In this document: in pieces, positions 24,638 through 33,345 of the stretch | How the letters are laid out: every line of letters starts with the position of its first letter | How positions within the stretch are numbered: position 1 is the first letter of the stretch | Origin: Thalassobacillus_A hwangdonensis | Lineage (GTDB): Bacteria; Bacillota; Bacilli; Bacillales; Halobacillaceae | NCBI RefSeq assembly: GCF_042675915.1 | Contig: NZ_JBHTKL010000001.1 | Coordinates: 434,001 to 498,000 of the forward strand | Direction of reading: 5' to 3' | DNA: 64,000 nt | Translations under genes and position numbers: made by a program | The notes under the pieces: generated by a model | What the model was told of the DNA's origin: nothing | The model's input: the letters and a program-made list of their open reading frames with translations, nothing else | The model's database searches: none

Positions 24638-25726
24638 ATGAAACTGTTACGTGTAGCGATTCTGCTGCTGATCATTTATAGTATATATTCTATGGCAAAA
24701 GGGGATTTATTCAACCAGACACTGGAACAGGAAGCGAACAAAGCAATAGACAGAGTAGAGGAAACCTTTGAGACACTGGAAGCTGAAATAGACAAAGAAG
24801 AACCACAGGCCGCAATCGAAGAGAGTGAAAGCCTTTCCTATGAAGGGAGTCTTTATCAGTGGATCGGAAAATCAGAGGCATCATTGGTAGATGAATATGG
24901 CGAACCGAACCGGAAAGACGCGAGTGCATATGGGTACACGTGGTGGATCTATAACCAGGACCCCTCTGAATACCTTCAATTCGGTGTTGAAGATGGTAAA
25001 GTGGTAACCTGGTTTGCTACTGGAAAAGACATGCAGATGGCACCATATCAATTGGGTCAGACATATGATGAAGTCAACGGGATACAACCCTTCAATGAAG
25101 AAATCAAGTACAAAAAAGGGATCGAACAATTCACGTTTCAATTAACGGAAGAGGATCGAAAGCGGCGCCCTCTTATTAAATTGAGTGACAGTGTGTTTGC
25201 ACAATTGTATTTTGATACATTCACTGAAGAACTTTCATCTGTGAGAGTACTGACCAGCGGTACCCTACTTAAACATCAACCCTACAAAGTGATGTACCGT
25301 GGTGAGTTGCCTGAAAAGCCGGTGCTTCTGGAGGAAGAATGGACCGAGGTCCAAAAGGGGAGAGAGCAACAGGTTTTTGATATCACCAACGTTATCCGCC
25401 ACCGTTTCGGGAAATCTCCGGTGGTCTGGGATGAGGGCGTTGCTTCAGTTGCTTTTAATCACAGCCAGGATATGAATGTGAACAATTATTTCTCCCACTA
25501 TTCACAGAACGGAGATGGATTGAAGGAGCGTTTGGCAACCGGTGAAGTCCGTTACGTAAGAGCAGGAGAAAATATTGCGGCCCAATACCCGGATGGGCCG
25601 GCTGCAGTAGAGGGCTGGCTGAATAGTGAAGGGCATCGTGAAGCGCTTCTATTCGATCAGTACACACATCTAGGAGTAGGAGTGTATAAAGATTACTACA
25701 CACAAAACTTCCTTACGTTGCCATGA
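24638..25726 (+). CDS. ylbC: CAP-domain protein YlbC
   Basis: A 362-residue exported or membrane-anchored protein. Residues 4-20 are hydrophobic (signal anchor), residues about 60-200 form a CAP-associated N-terminal domain (YQWIGKSEASLVDEYGEPNRKD), and residues 230-360 are a CAP/SCP domain with HSQDMNVNNYFSHYSQNGDG and AGENIAAQYPDG. The His and Glu of the CAP pocket are present. The ATG at 24638 has GGGAG about 10 bases upstream; an ATG 36 bases earlier has a weaker site. In B. subtilis the gene is a sporulation gene of unknown role. Confidence 0.9.
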   Translation: MKLLRVAILLLIIYSIYSMAKGDLFNQTLEQEANKAIDRVEETFETLEAEIDKEEPQAAIEESESLSYEGSLYQWIGKSEASLVDEYGEPNRKDASAYGYTWWIYNQDPSEYLQFGVEDGKVVTWFATGKDMQMAPYQLGQTYDEVNGIQPFNEEIKYKKGIEQFTFQLTEEDRKRRPLIKLSDSVFAQLYFDTFTEELSSVRVLTSGTLLKHQPYKVMYRGELPEKPVLLEEEWTEVQKGREQQVFDITNVIRHRFGKSPVVWDEGVASVAFNHSQDMNVNNYFSHYSQNGDGLKERLATGEVRYVRAGENIAAQYPDGPAAVEGWLNSEGHREALLFDQYTHLGVGVYKDYYTQNFLTLP

Positions 25727-25751
25727 ATTGCCCACACACCTATGAACCGTT

Positions 25752-25781
25752 TTCTGCTGCCTGCATAGGCTGATAGCAGAA
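25752..25781 (+). other. Hairpin in the ylbC-ylbD gap
   Basis: Stem TTCTGCT/AGCAGAA with an inner GCCT/AGGC stem. There is no T run, so it is not a typical terminator. Confidence 0.5.
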
Positions 25782-25824
25782 GAAGATTGTTTAGGATCAA
25801 TGAAACATATACGGGGTGTTTATT

Positions 25825-26229
25825 ATGGAAGAAAAGAGTTTACATCCAGATGTGAGAAGGTTCCAGCAATTTGTAGGTTCTCATCCAAAACTCAAACAGG
25901 CGCTTCGTGAAAATAAAGGCAGTTTGCAGGATTGGTATGAGAAATGGGCACTACTTGGTGAGGATGATCCGTTTTGGGATGACTACAAGAGGGAAGATGC
26001 CGGTGATGATAAGAAAGAAGATCTAGATGAAAGTAACGATGGTTCAAAAAAAGAGTGGATGAATCAGTTCATGCACATGGTCAATACTGTGAATTGGGAC
26101 CAGGTAAACGGTCATATCCATCAACTTAATGGCGCCATCGGTAATATTCAAAATCTTGTCCAGCAATTTCAGGATATGAAAAAATCGAATGCAGGACCGA
26201 AAAATACCTTTCCATTCTTAAAGGACTGA
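25825..26229 (+). CDS. ylbD: YlbD-like putative spore coat protein
   Basis: A 134-residue acidic soluble protein matching the YlbD family (HPDVRRFQQFVGSHPKLKQALRENKGSLQDWYEKWALLGEDDPFW). The middle is Asp/Lys-rich and low-complexity; the C-terminus is helical with many Gln and Asn. The ATG at 25825 is chosen over a GTG three codons upstream, with GGGGTG spaced 7 bases. It is six bases from ylbE, so the two form a unit. Spore coat association is known only from the B. subtilis relative. Confidence 0.85.
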   Translation: MEEKSLHPDVRRFQQFVGSHPKLKQALRENKGSLQDWYEKWALLGEDDPFWDDYKREDAGDDKKEDLDESNDGSKKEWMNQFMHMVNTVNWDQVNGHIHQLNGAIGNIQNLVQQFQDMKKSNAGPKNTFPFLKD

Positions 26230-26235
26230 TCAATC

Positions 26236-26472
26236 ATGCAACCGAATACGTATCATTATTTGACTGAAAACGAAGAACGACTGGCATTCATTAGGCTCCA
26301 CCCGGAATGGTACCGGAAACTGACGCGCGATCCTGAACAAATTACAGAATTTGAAAAAGAGATGAAATACTTTTTTGGAAGGACGCCGGTGCAGCGGATT
26401 GAACAGTTCGGTAACAGATTGCAAATGATGAACATGCTCATCCAGATGGCGAAAATCATGAAGGAAGGCTGA
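26236..26472 (+). CDS. ylbE: YlbE-like protein
   Basis: A 78-residue protein matching YlbE by its RLHPEWYRKLTRDPEQITEFEKEMKYFFGRT core. Six bases after ylbD with AAAGGA upstream inside the ylbD end. The C-terminus is a basic amphipathic helix with many Met. Its stop lies in the stem of a terminator. Function unknown. Confidence 0.88.
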   Translation: MQPNTYHYLTENEERLAFIRLHPEWYRKLTRDPEQITEFEKEMKYFFGRTPVQRIEQFGNRLQMMNMLIQMAKIMKEG

Positions 26473-26487
26473 TTGCCTTCTTTTTTT
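26464..26487 (+). terminator. Terminator overlapping the ylbE stop
   Basis: Perfect 6-bp stem GAAGGC/GCCTTC with a 5-base loop and seven T residues; the stop codon is at the stem-loop border. Confidence 0.85.
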
Positions 26488-26528
26488 CATGCCTGCTATC
26501 TGATATGATTGAATAGGAGGTGTACCAT

Positions 26529-26969
26529 ATGCTTGCCACATTGGAAATCGTCGACTTACTTGATCGTGCCGAAGGTATTGGCCAAATCATTCTCCAGTCT
26601 GATGTCATGGAAGAGTATCAGGTTGCCAAAAAGCAATTGGAGAACGATGAGGAAGCACAGGCGTTGATCATGAAGTTTACCAAGATAAAAGAACATTACG
26701 AGGATGTACAACGTTTCGGAAGATATCATCCTGATTATAATAGCATTATGAAAGAAGTTCGTTCCGTCAAAAGAGAGATGGATATGAATGAGAAAGTTGC
26801 AGTGTTCAAAAAGAAGGAACGTGAACTGCAGAAGCTGCTGGATGAAGTGAGCAATCAACTGGCTAAAAGTGTTTCCGAGCAAATCAAGGTTCCACGCGAT
26901 GGGATGGCTCTGATGGATAGCGGTTGCGGGTGTGGTACCGGTGGCGGTTGTGGGTGTGCGGCATCCTGA
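26529..26969 (+). CDS. ylbF: RicF (YlbF), Y-complex subunit
   Basis: A 146-residue helical protein (Com_YlbF family). It forms the RicA-RicF-RicT complex that works with RNase Y in mRNA processing and is needed for competence, sporulation and biofilm formation in B. subtilis. The C-terminal tail SGCGCGTGGGCGC holds four cysteines, in line with the iron-sulfur clusters reported in that complex. AGGAGG lies 8 bases before the ATG at 26529. Four bases separate its stop from the convergent gene, with no terminator between. Confidence 0.93.
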   Translation: MLATLEIVDLLDRAEGIGQIILQSDVMEEYQVAKKQLENDEEAQALIMKFTKIKEHYEDVQRFGRYHPDYNSIMKEVRSVKREMDMNEKVAVFKKKERELQKLLDEVSNQLAKSVSEQIKVPRDGMALMDSGCGCGTGGGCGCAAS

Positions 26970-26973
26970 TCAT

Positions 26974-27303
26974 TTACGATGGCTGCGTGAAACGAATGCA
27001 GTCGTCACATAGATTGCCACAGCAGAACATTTTCCTTTGAGGAACTAGGAATCGTATCCGATACACATATTGCGCCTGATTTTTGCGGACATAACTCATC
27101 GCAAGAGTCAGGCGTTTTCCTTTCATCGCCGTAGCTGCTGAAAGTTTCAGTAAACTTTCAATCATTGTCTGAGTCACATCAGCTGCAGGAGTAATATAGA
27201 TGAATGGTAGACCGGTGATGATTTTATGGTCAAAAACAGCTACCATTTCTGAACTGTCCATTGTCTCAATGAATTTCATCCATGCTTTTTCGTGATCAGT
27301 CAT
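26974..27303 (-). CDS. Unrecognised protein with C-terminal CCGNxCxxC motif, 109 aa
   Basis: A 109-residue soluble protein, convergent with ylbF. AGGAGGT lies about 10 bases before the ATG at 27303, so it is a genuine gene. The C-terminal end carries CCGNLCDDCIRF with four cysteines, a likely metal or iron-sulfur site. The first 90 residues are mixed alpha/beta. I do not recognise the family, and B. subtilis has no gene here. A link to the cysteine-tailed RicF next door is only suggested by position. Confidence 0.75.
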   Translation of the reverse strand: MTDHEKAWMKFIETMDSSEMVAVFDHKIITGLPFIYITPAADVTQTMIESLLKLSAATAMKGKRLTLAMSYVRKNQAQYVYRIRFLVPQRKMFCCGNLCDDCIRFTQPS

Positions 27304-27455
27304 GATAAGTGTACCTCCTGTTCCTATAACTTCTTTATCATTGTACGAGCTATGAGTGGCGTTTTCAAACGTAGGGGACGGAGCAAGTCACGATTGCCCA
27401 ATATTCAGAAGTTTGTTAAACTGTCTATAAATGTCATACAAAGTGAGGAAAAATT

Positions 27456-27731
27456 ATGACTGTTCATCGCAAAGGCATCATCATTTATTTTCAACATATG
27501 AAAAATTTAAGGCAGTTGAAAAAGCACGGCCATTTGATCTACGCTTCCAAAAAACATAAATATGCTGTATTGTACGTGAATCAGGATAATTATGATGAAA
27601 TGCTGGTGAAGCTGGACAGACTTCCATTCGTGTCACGCGTGCTTGAATCACATAAGCCGCATATTAAAACTGATTATGAAAATTCCAAACCCGATAAAGC
27701 GAAACAGTACGATTATAAGATGGGTATATGA
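27456..27731 (+). CDS. ylbG: YlbG (UPF0298) protein
   Basis: A 91-residue basic protein of the UPF0298 family (KGIIIYFQHMKNLRQLKKHGHLIYASKKHKYAVLYVN core, about residues 7-43). Soluble, ferredoxin-like size, no cysteines. GTGAGG lies about 8 bases before the ATG. It is followed by a terminator it shares with a convergent gene. Function unknown. Confidence 0.92.
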   Translation: MTVHRKGIIIYFQHMKNLRQLKKHGHLIYASKKHKYAVLYVNQDNYDEMLVKLDRLPFVSRVLESHKPHIKTDYENSKPDKAKQYDYKMGI

Positions 27732-27733
27732 TG

Positions 27734-27778
27734 AAATCCCGGAAAGACGACCGTCAGTCGTTTCTCCGGGATTTTTTA
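27734..27778. terminator. Terminator between ylbG and the convergent 129-aa gene
   Basis: Stem AAATCCCGG/CCGGGATTT with an inner stem of AAAGACGAC/GTCGTTT type and six T residues. Confidence 0.9.
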
Positions 27779-27798
27779 TTCACCGATTCAAGAAGTGC

Positions 27799-28188
27799 TT
27801 ATTGAAGCGGCGGGATATATTTGTTCATGCGAAGAATTCCGACCAGGTACTGGTAATAGAGATCCTTTTCATGAAATTCAGTTGAAGGTTTCACTACAAG
27901 TTCAGTAATTTCTTTTTCAATTGTCACTGCCAATTGCTTAAACAGGTCATACCGTTTGGTCTGCTGGTCGTTCGGATTGGGAATACCTTCCCTGCATATA
28001 TATAATGCTTGGAATTTATCCTGGCCTGCTGGTTTCATTACGAGTACAAGTGATGTGATTGTTCGATCATTCGTAACGGTGTGGAGAGCCATCATACGAT
28101 CGACCCTTGAAGGCATCCTCTCTCCTAGTTCGATAAGTTCATATAAATCCCCCATGCCGTTACCAAGTTCTATAAAGCGCTGAATCAT
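27799..28188 (-). CDS. Conserved Bacillaceae protein, 129 aa (DUF7147-like)
   Basis: A soluble 129-residue protein starting MIQRFIELGNGMGDLYELIELGERM and ending in NKYIPPLQ. Blocks such as LYICREGIPNPN and KRYDLFKQLA recall a conserved Bacillus family sometimes mislabelled methylthioribose kinase; the length rules out a kinase. AAAGGAG lies 10 bases before the ATG at 28188. Family naming is from memory and tentative; the role is unknown. Confidence 0.7.
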   Translation of the reverse strand: MIQRFIELGNGMGDLYELIELGERMPSRVDRMMALHTVTNDRTITSLVLVMKPAGQDKFQALYICREGIPNPNDQQTKRYDLFKQLAVTIEKEITELVVKPSTEFHEKDLYYQYLVGILRMNKYIPPLQ

Positions 28189-28327
28189 AATCCGTTATCT
28201 CCTTTCATACATCTAGCATACACTCTAGCACGGATTGAGAAATTAGGGAATGGAGAGCCACCATTCATGCTAAATTTGTATGATAGAATGGAGGAAAGCT
28301 CTAGTTGATTAGACAGAGGTGAATGGA

Positions 28328-29743
28328 ATGTTAAGAGGATTCGTGCTGGGATCACTCGTGATGAGTGGTATGGCAGCGCTGCTTCTGATTTACCAGTGGA
28401 CGATGTTTTCGAGTACATCAGACGGAAAAGGATTAGCCCCCACTGTAGAGGAACAGTTCGATATCGAAGTAGAAGGTGGCCTCGCACACATAGTCCAAGA
28501 GATTTCCGGGCTTGAACCCGGTCAATCTTATAGTTTGATCATGGAAGATGTACATAAAGACTTCAAATGTGAATTGGATTTGAATAAACCCTGTCTATTG
28601 GAAGATGGAGAAGAGAGAAAGCTTGTCACTACAGGCAACAATGGTAAACTGATCTTCACTTATCAATTTCCCATACCCGATGAGCTGGTCATGAAGGATT
28701 GGGCAATTCAGCTTATGAACGGGGATGAAAGAATCCAGGGAAAGGTCGATGTTACGTTGAAAGCGGTTGGAGACAGGGTGAAGGCTTGGGAGACGAATGG
28801 TCTGCAGCAGGCTGCAATCAACAAGGAATATGTTGATTTTTATCGATGGATCAAAAAAGAGCATGGAACGCCTTCGTTGATCCATTATGACCCCGACCAT
28901 TTGAAACTATGGAAAAAGGATGAATTCGTCCTTTTGTATCCCTCATCCAGCCAGTTAGAGAGCGAACAGCTTCAGGAGCTGGGAAAGCTTGCAAGCGAAT
29001 ATGAAGATCAAGTCATCGTTGCATCTGAAAATGAAAAGGGTATTTCCTTAGAGGAGATAGGTAACGGAGTACTGTCGAATCAGGCTTTCTATCAGGAATT
29101 GACGGATCCATGGACGCCTCTTACAGAAGAAGAGCGCCAGGCTGCACATGTCATAAGTGATGCTATCCATCCGACAGATGAGCCAAAAGGGAATCGTATG
29201 TCAACGATGACGGAAATGGTGACCAAAGCATTCGGAGATGAGGAGTTGGGACAGTTAGAAGCGCTCCTTATCGATGGGGTGCAACAAAAGTCATTCGTCA
29301 ATGAGTTGGATGAAGCCCTCAGTACGGTGAAGCAAATGCCGACAACATTCTTTGCAGGGAATCAGGCCAGTTCTGAAGTGATCCCTTTATATTTTTACGA
29401 CCAGAGACAAGTTGTTTGGAAAGAGAAAGTCCTTCCATGGCGTACAATATCACGGGAAGGTGAAAGTTTCTATCCGCTTGGAGGGGTTGCTTCTGCGGCG
29501 GGAATGGAAGTGATCCCGATTCCTGAAGACCGCTCCTACATCGTCGAATATGATAATCGAAGTTACCGTTTCTATGAGCAAAGCGAAACGTTCATCACAG
29601 ATGAAGAACGCTTTGGATTGACGGAGGAAGCGATTATCCGTGTAAATGAAGAGATCTACATTCGGGAGCAACTGATTGGGGACCTGTTCGATATCCGTTT
29701 GAATGAATCCGAAGATGCCATCGTCATGATTCCAAAAAAATAG
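28328..29743 (+). CDS. Membrane-anchored extracytoplasmic protein of unknown function, 471 aa
   Basis: The N-terminal helix (about residues 4-25) is a signal anchor, and the rest is predicted outside the cell. Residues 35-150 look beta-rich; 160-300 are mixed and acidic; the last 90 residues (FYPLGGVASAAGMEVIPIPEDR onward) have the repeated short strands of a copper amine oxidase N-type stalk domain, a fold common in Bacillaceae surface proteins. AGAGGTG lies 6 bases before the ATG at 28328. It sits between ylbG and rsmD, where B. subtilis has no such gene, and ends in a long terminator. No enzymatic motif is visible. Confidence 0.75.
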   Translation: MLRGFVLGSLVMSGMAALLLIYQWTMFSSTSDGKGLAPTVEEQFDIEVEGGLAHIVQEISGLEPGQSYSLIMEDVHKDFKCELDLNKPCLLEDGEERKLVTTGNNGKLIFTYQFPIPDELVMKDWAIQLMNGDERIQGKVDVTLKAVGDRVKAWETNGLQQAAINKEYVDFYRWIKKEHGTPSLIHYDPDHLKLWKKDEFVLLYPSSSQLESEQLQELGKLASEYEDQVIVASENEKGISLEEIGNGVLSNQAFYQELTDPWTPLTEEERQAAHVISDAIHPTDEPKGNRMSTMTEMVTKAFGDEELGQLEALLIDGVQQKSFVNELDEALSTVKQMPTTFFAGNQASSEVIPLYFYDQRQVVWKEKVLPWRTISREGESFYPLGGVASAAGMEVIPIPEDRSYIVEYDNRSYRFYEQSETFITDEERFGLTEEAIIRVNEEIYIREQLIGDLFDIRLNESEDAIVMIPKK

Positions 29744-29836
29744 GGCTGTCCTGATCGGACATGACCATTTCGACCGTCTAAAACAGATTCAGGTCGAAGA
29801 TGGAAAGTACGATCGGACAGCCCTCCTTTTTGTTTC
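29742..29836 (+). terminator. Long multi-stem terminator after the 471-aa gene
   Basis: Outer 10-bp stem AGGGCTGTCC (29742-29751) with GGACAGCCCT (29815-29824), extended inward by GATCG/CGATC and TTCGACC/GGTCGAA, then a T-rich tail. The first arm overlaps the stop codon. Confidence 0.85.
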
Positions 29837-30080
29837 TATCTGGGAGAAACAAAAAGCAAAGGGAGAGGAGAAACCGGAGGAAGAGCTTATGGGGATGTAA
29901 GCCTTCTCCGTCTTCTAAAGCAGCAGGTTATCCCTTACTGCTTCATTGGTTATTATGAACAGTGGAAAGAAAAAATATACAACGGCTTCTTCAATTTTTT
30001 ACACTGTTTGATAAGTTTCCTCAACGAGAGCATTTGTGGTAGGATAATGGGGAATGCTTTGGAATGAGGTGTCGATTGAC
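29826..30080 (+). other. Non-coding stretch before rsmD with a second hairpin
   Basis: Perfect 11-bp inverted repeat CTTTTTGTTTC (29826-29836) with GAAACAAAAAG (29846-29856), directly after the terminator. Further on is a weaker AAGCAG/CTGCTT pair. No ORF with coding character. The rsmD-coaD promoter is presumably near the GGATAAT at about 30042-30048, but no good -35 box is visible. Confidence 0.5.
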
Positions 30081-30629
30081 ATGCGAGTAATTGCAGGAGA
30101 ACATAAGGGAAGACAATTGAAACCTGTACCGAACCGATTGACCCGGCCCACAACAGATAAAGTGAAAGAAGCACTTTTCCATGTGATCGGTCCTTTCTTT
30201 GAAGGTGGACAGGCACTGGATCTCTTCGCAGGCAGCGGAGGGCTCGGTATTGAAGGTTTGAGCAGAGGAATGGAGCGCTGTGTGTTCGTGGATAAGCAGC
30301 CTAAAGCGATTCAGACGATCTATGCCAACCTGAAGGAACTGAAACTTGAGGAGCGTGCTGAAGTTTTCCGCACGGATGCATTCCGAGCACTGAAAGCAGC
30401 TGGTAAAAGAGGGTTGATCTTTGATTACATCTTCCTTGATCCACCATATAAAAAGGTATCCTATTCATCATTGATGGAAAGTATCCTTGAACATGAGCTT
30501 CTTGCTGATGGTGGGTTAATCATATGTGAACATGATCCAGACGAACAGCTTCCGGACCAGGTGGGGACACTTACACTGAAAAAACAGGATGTGTACGGTG
30601 GATCGATCGGCATTGGAATTTATAAGTAA
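30081..30629 (+). CDS. rsmD: 16S rRNA (guanine(966)-N(2))-methyltransferase RsmD
   Basis: A 182-residue SAM-dependent methyltransferase that modifies G966 of 16S rRNA. The SAM-binding loop LDLFAGSGGLGIEGLSRG lies near residues 46-63 and the catalytic motif DPPYKK near 127-132. The ATG at 30081, giving MRVIAGEHKGRQL, is chosen because GAGGTG lies about 10 bases upstream and the family begins so; an ATG 27 bases earlier has no site. Thirteen bases separate it from coaD. Confidence 0.95.
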   Translation: MRVIAGEHKGRQLKPVPNRLTRPTTDKVKEALFHVIGPFFEGGQALDLFAGSGGLGIEGLSRGMERCVFVDKQPKAIQTIYANLKELKLEERAEVFRTDAFRALKAAGKRGLIFDYIFLDPPYKKVSYSSLMESILEHELLADGGLIICEHDPDEQLPDQVGTLTLKKQDVYGGSIGIGIYK

Positions 30630-30642
30630 GGAGGGAATGACG

Positions 30643-31122
30643 ATGACACGACTTGCGATATGTCCAGGGAGCTTCGATCCGATTACGTATGGACATCTTG
30701 ATATCATTCAGCGTGGATCGAAAGTTTTTGACCATATCATCGTAGCCGTCTTCAATAATCAATCCAAGTCACCATTATTTGATGTCGAAGAGAGGCTGCA
30801 TCTGATTAAAGAAAGTACTAAGGATATTCCGAATGTGTCTGTAGATTCTTGTAGCGGACTTTTGATGGACTATGCTAAATCAAAGAATGCACAAGCGATC
30901 ATTCGTGGCCTGAGAGCTGTCAGTGATTTCGAATACGAGATGCAGATCACATCCATGAACCGTAAACTGAACGAGGACATTGAAACGTTCTTCATGATGA
31001 CGAACAATCAGTATTCCTTCTTAAGCTCAAGCACGGTCAAGGAAGTCGCAAAATATCGGGCGTCTGTTTCTGATTTAGTTCCACCTATAGTGGAGGATGC
31101 ATTGAAACGGAAGTTCGAATAG
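30643..31122 (+). CDS. coaD: Phosphopantetheine adenylyltransferase
   Basis: A 159-residue nucleotidyltransferase that makes dephospho-CoA from phosphopantetheine and ATP, the fourth step of CoA synthesis. GSFDPITYGHLD near residues 9-20 holds the TxGH motif, and the C-terminal SSSTVKEVA block is the ISSTxxR-like region. The ATG at 30643 is chosen over one two codons earlier because AAGGAGGG is 8 bases away instead of two. Standard length. Confidence 0.97.
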   Translation: MTRLAICPGSFDPITYGHLDIIQRGSKVFDHIIVAVFNNQSKSPLFDVEERLHLIKESTKDIPNVSVDSCSGLLMDYAKSKNAQAIIRGLRAVSDFEYEMQITSMNRKLNEDIETFFMMTNNQYSFLSSSTVKEVAKYRASVSDLVPPIVEDALKRKFE

Positions 31123-31151
31123 ATTCTTCTACATAATCTGTAAAGATGATC

Positions 31152-31196
31152 AATAGGATGCCATCCGTCAATTGAATTGGATGGCATCCTATTTTT
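31152..31196. terminator. Terminator between coaD and convergent ylbJ
   Basis: A 15-bp perfect stem AATAGGATGCCATCC/GGATGGCATCCTATT with a 12-base loop and T run. The right arm carries the ylbJ stop codon. Confidence 0.92.
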
Positions 31197-32391
31197 GTAT
31201 CCTTGCAGAAAGAATCATGATGCCGACCATCAAGGTAACAATGGTCAATGGAGGTCCCCATTGCTGCATCCAATGGAAAATGGTAGTCATCATGTCCATA
31301 TTCGGCGAAGATGTTACTGGAATTGCGTCCAAGGACTTAGCGGACTGAGACAGGTAGAGCGGTTTATACAATACAACACACAGGATGCTTGCAAATAAAC
31401 CATGCAACAGCCTTCCTACGAAATAAGGGAAGAAACGCACATCGGTTTCTGATAGGATGCTTGCAACCTGTGCCTGTACAGAAAGGCCATTGAAACCAAG
31501 GATGAAACTTACAGCCATCGCTGCGAACAAAATGCTGACCCCTGTCTGTGAGATCATCTGCGAACCCATTGTAATTTCCATCAACCCGGAAAAAATCGGT
31601 ATGCTCAGCACAGCCGGAAGCTGGATGGCTTCGAGGACTAACCTGAATACTCCAGCTACATAGCCAGTCAGGTTAGACACGAACAACAGCTTATTCAATA
31701 CCGAAAAAATGATGATGAACCCACCGATCATGAGCAATGTTTGTATGGAGGAGAGAACAGCATCTCCGAACAGTTTACCGAAGGGGCGGTTATCTTTGAT
31801 TCTTGTTTGATGAAGCTCCTTGAATGCTCGCGTCAGAGAAAAAGATGGGCGACGCTCGTTCCTGAATAGCCTTTCTTCTCTCAAACCGTGAAACCGCATG
31901 ACAAGACCGACGAGGGTATTACCGATATAATGACTTGCGGCTAGCAGCATACCGAGAGCAATATCCTGAAAAAATCCTACAGCGATGGCTGCAAAGATGA
32001 ACAAAGGATTTGAGGCATTCGTGAAAGAGACAAGCCGTTCAGCTTCAAGCTTAGTAAGTTCACCTTCCTCTCTTAGACGTGCAGTTATCTTTGCACCAGC
32101 TGGATAGCCACTCGCCATTCCCATCGCCCATACGAAGCTTCCGGAGCCAGGCACATTGAACAAGGGTCTCATCACAGGCTCGAACAGTACACCTATGAAA
32201 GTAACAACTCCGAAACCTATCATCATTTCAGAAATGATGAAAAAAGGTAACAAGGATGGGAAAACGATCTCCCACCACATATTCAAACCACGAATGCTTG
32301 CCGATAGTGCCTGATCAGGAAAGCGGATCAGCCCGGCTGCAAACAAGATGGCAAATGAAGCAAGGAAGAATGATTTCAGTTGTGACTTCAT
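31189..32391 (-). CDS. ylbJ: Sporulation integral membrane protein YlbJ
   Basis: A 400-residue membrane protein with about nine transmembrane helices and the nucleoside-recognition (Gate) domain layout; the block MASGYPAGAKITARLREEGELT near residues 95-116 is typical of the SpoVAE/YlbJ group. Needed for heat-resistant spores in B. subtilis. The ATG at 32391 has AAAGGAGG 5 bases upstream; an in-frame extension of 27 codons lacks one. Transcribed opposite to its neighbours. Confidence 0.9.
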   Translation of the reverse strand: MKSQLKSFFLASFAILFAAGLIRFPDQALSASIRGLNMWWEIVFPSLLPFFIISEMMIGFGVVTFIGVLFEPVMRPLFNVPGSGSFVWAMGMASGYPAGAKITARLREEGELTKLEAERLVSFTNASNPLFIFAAIAVGFFQDIALGMLLAASHYIGNTLVGLVMRFHGLREERLFRNERRPSFSLTRAFKELHQTRIKDNRPFGKLFGDAVLSSIQTLLMIGGFIIIFSVLNKLLFVSNLTGYVAGVFRLVLEAIQLPAVLSIPIFSGLMEITMGSQMISQTGVSILFAAMAVSFILGFNGLSVQAQVASILSETDVRFFPYFVGRLLHGLFASILCVVLYKPLYLSQSAKSLDAIPVTSSPNMDMMTTIFHWMQQWGPPLTIVTLMVGIMILSARIQK

Positions 32392-32561
32392 ACAAGCCTC
32401 CTTTATGGCACATTCGCATTTCTGTACTTCTAAAACGTTAAATAGTAGAATTGATTTAATCAGGACGAGCATAGGTTCGTCCTTTTAAGATATGCACATA
32501 GACCATCGTGATATGCCATAAAATAATGATAGCCTACTTATGATCAGGGGAGATGTAGCCT

Positions 32562-33344
32562 GTGAGTCGTCCCAAAATCGGATTGGCCTTAGGTTCAGGA
32601 GGAGCGCGTGGGTTTTCCCACCTGGGTGTACTGAAAGTGTTGAATGAGAACGATATACCTGTTGATTTGGTCGCAGGAAGCAGTATGGGTGCATTAGTCG
32701 GGTCTTTCTATGCCGCTGGACAGCGGATCGATGATATGTATAAATTGGCCTATACGTTCAAACGTAAATATTATCTTGACTTCACAGTGCCGAAAATGGG
32801 CTTTATCCAAGGGCATCGGATCAAAGAGTATATCCGGCTGTTCACCTTCAATAAAAACATCGAAGACTTTGTTGTTCCTATGGGGATCGTAGCTACCGAT
32901 CTGTACACAGGTGACAAGAAGGTGTTCATGACTGGAAAGGCAACGGAAGCTGTCAGAGCAAGCATCAGCATTCCAGGGATTTTCGTGCCGGAGCGTATTG
33001 ATGACCGCCTGTATATTGACGGAGGCGTGATTGATCGTGTGCCAGTCTCTGTAGCGAAGGAGATGGGAGCGGATCTGGTGATTGCCGTGGATTGTGCACA
33101 CTTTGATTCTGAGTCGAACATCAATTCCATTTATGATGTCATTACGCAAAGCATTGATATCATGCAGGATGAACTTGTCAGTTACATGGGAGTATCTGCA
33201 GATATAATGATCAAACCCGACGTTTCCCAGTTCAGTTCACGTGCATTTACGAATATCGATGAAATCATAACCAAGGGTGAGGAAGCAGCGAAGGCTGTAA
33301 TCCCCGATATTAAGAAACAGATTGGCGCTTGGAAGGGGACATGA
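32562..33344 (+). CDS. ylbK: Patatin-like phospholipase YlbK
   Basis: A 260-residue patatin-fold lipid acyl hydrolase. The oxyanion loop GSGGARG is at residues 11-17, the nucleophile elbow GSSMG at 39-43 with Ser41, and the catalytic Asp in DGG at 153-155. No membrane segment or signal peptide. The start is a GTG with GGGGAGA about 8 bases upstream. One base separates its stop from ylbL, so they form one unit. The lipid substrate is unknown. Confidence 0.93.
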   Translation: MSRPKIGLALGSGGARGFSHLGVLKVLNENDIPVDLVAGSSMGALVGSFYAAGQRIDDMYKLAYTFKRKYYLDFTVPKMGFIQGHRIKEYIRLFTFNKNIEDFVVPMGIVATDLYTGDKKVFMTGKATEAVRASISIPGIFVPERIDDRLYIDGGVIDRVPVSVAKEMGADLVIAVDCAHFDSESNINSIYDVITQSIDIMQDELVSYMGVSADIMIKPDVSQFSSRAFTNIDEIITKGEEAAKAVIPDIKKQIGAWKGT

Positions 33345-33345
33345 C

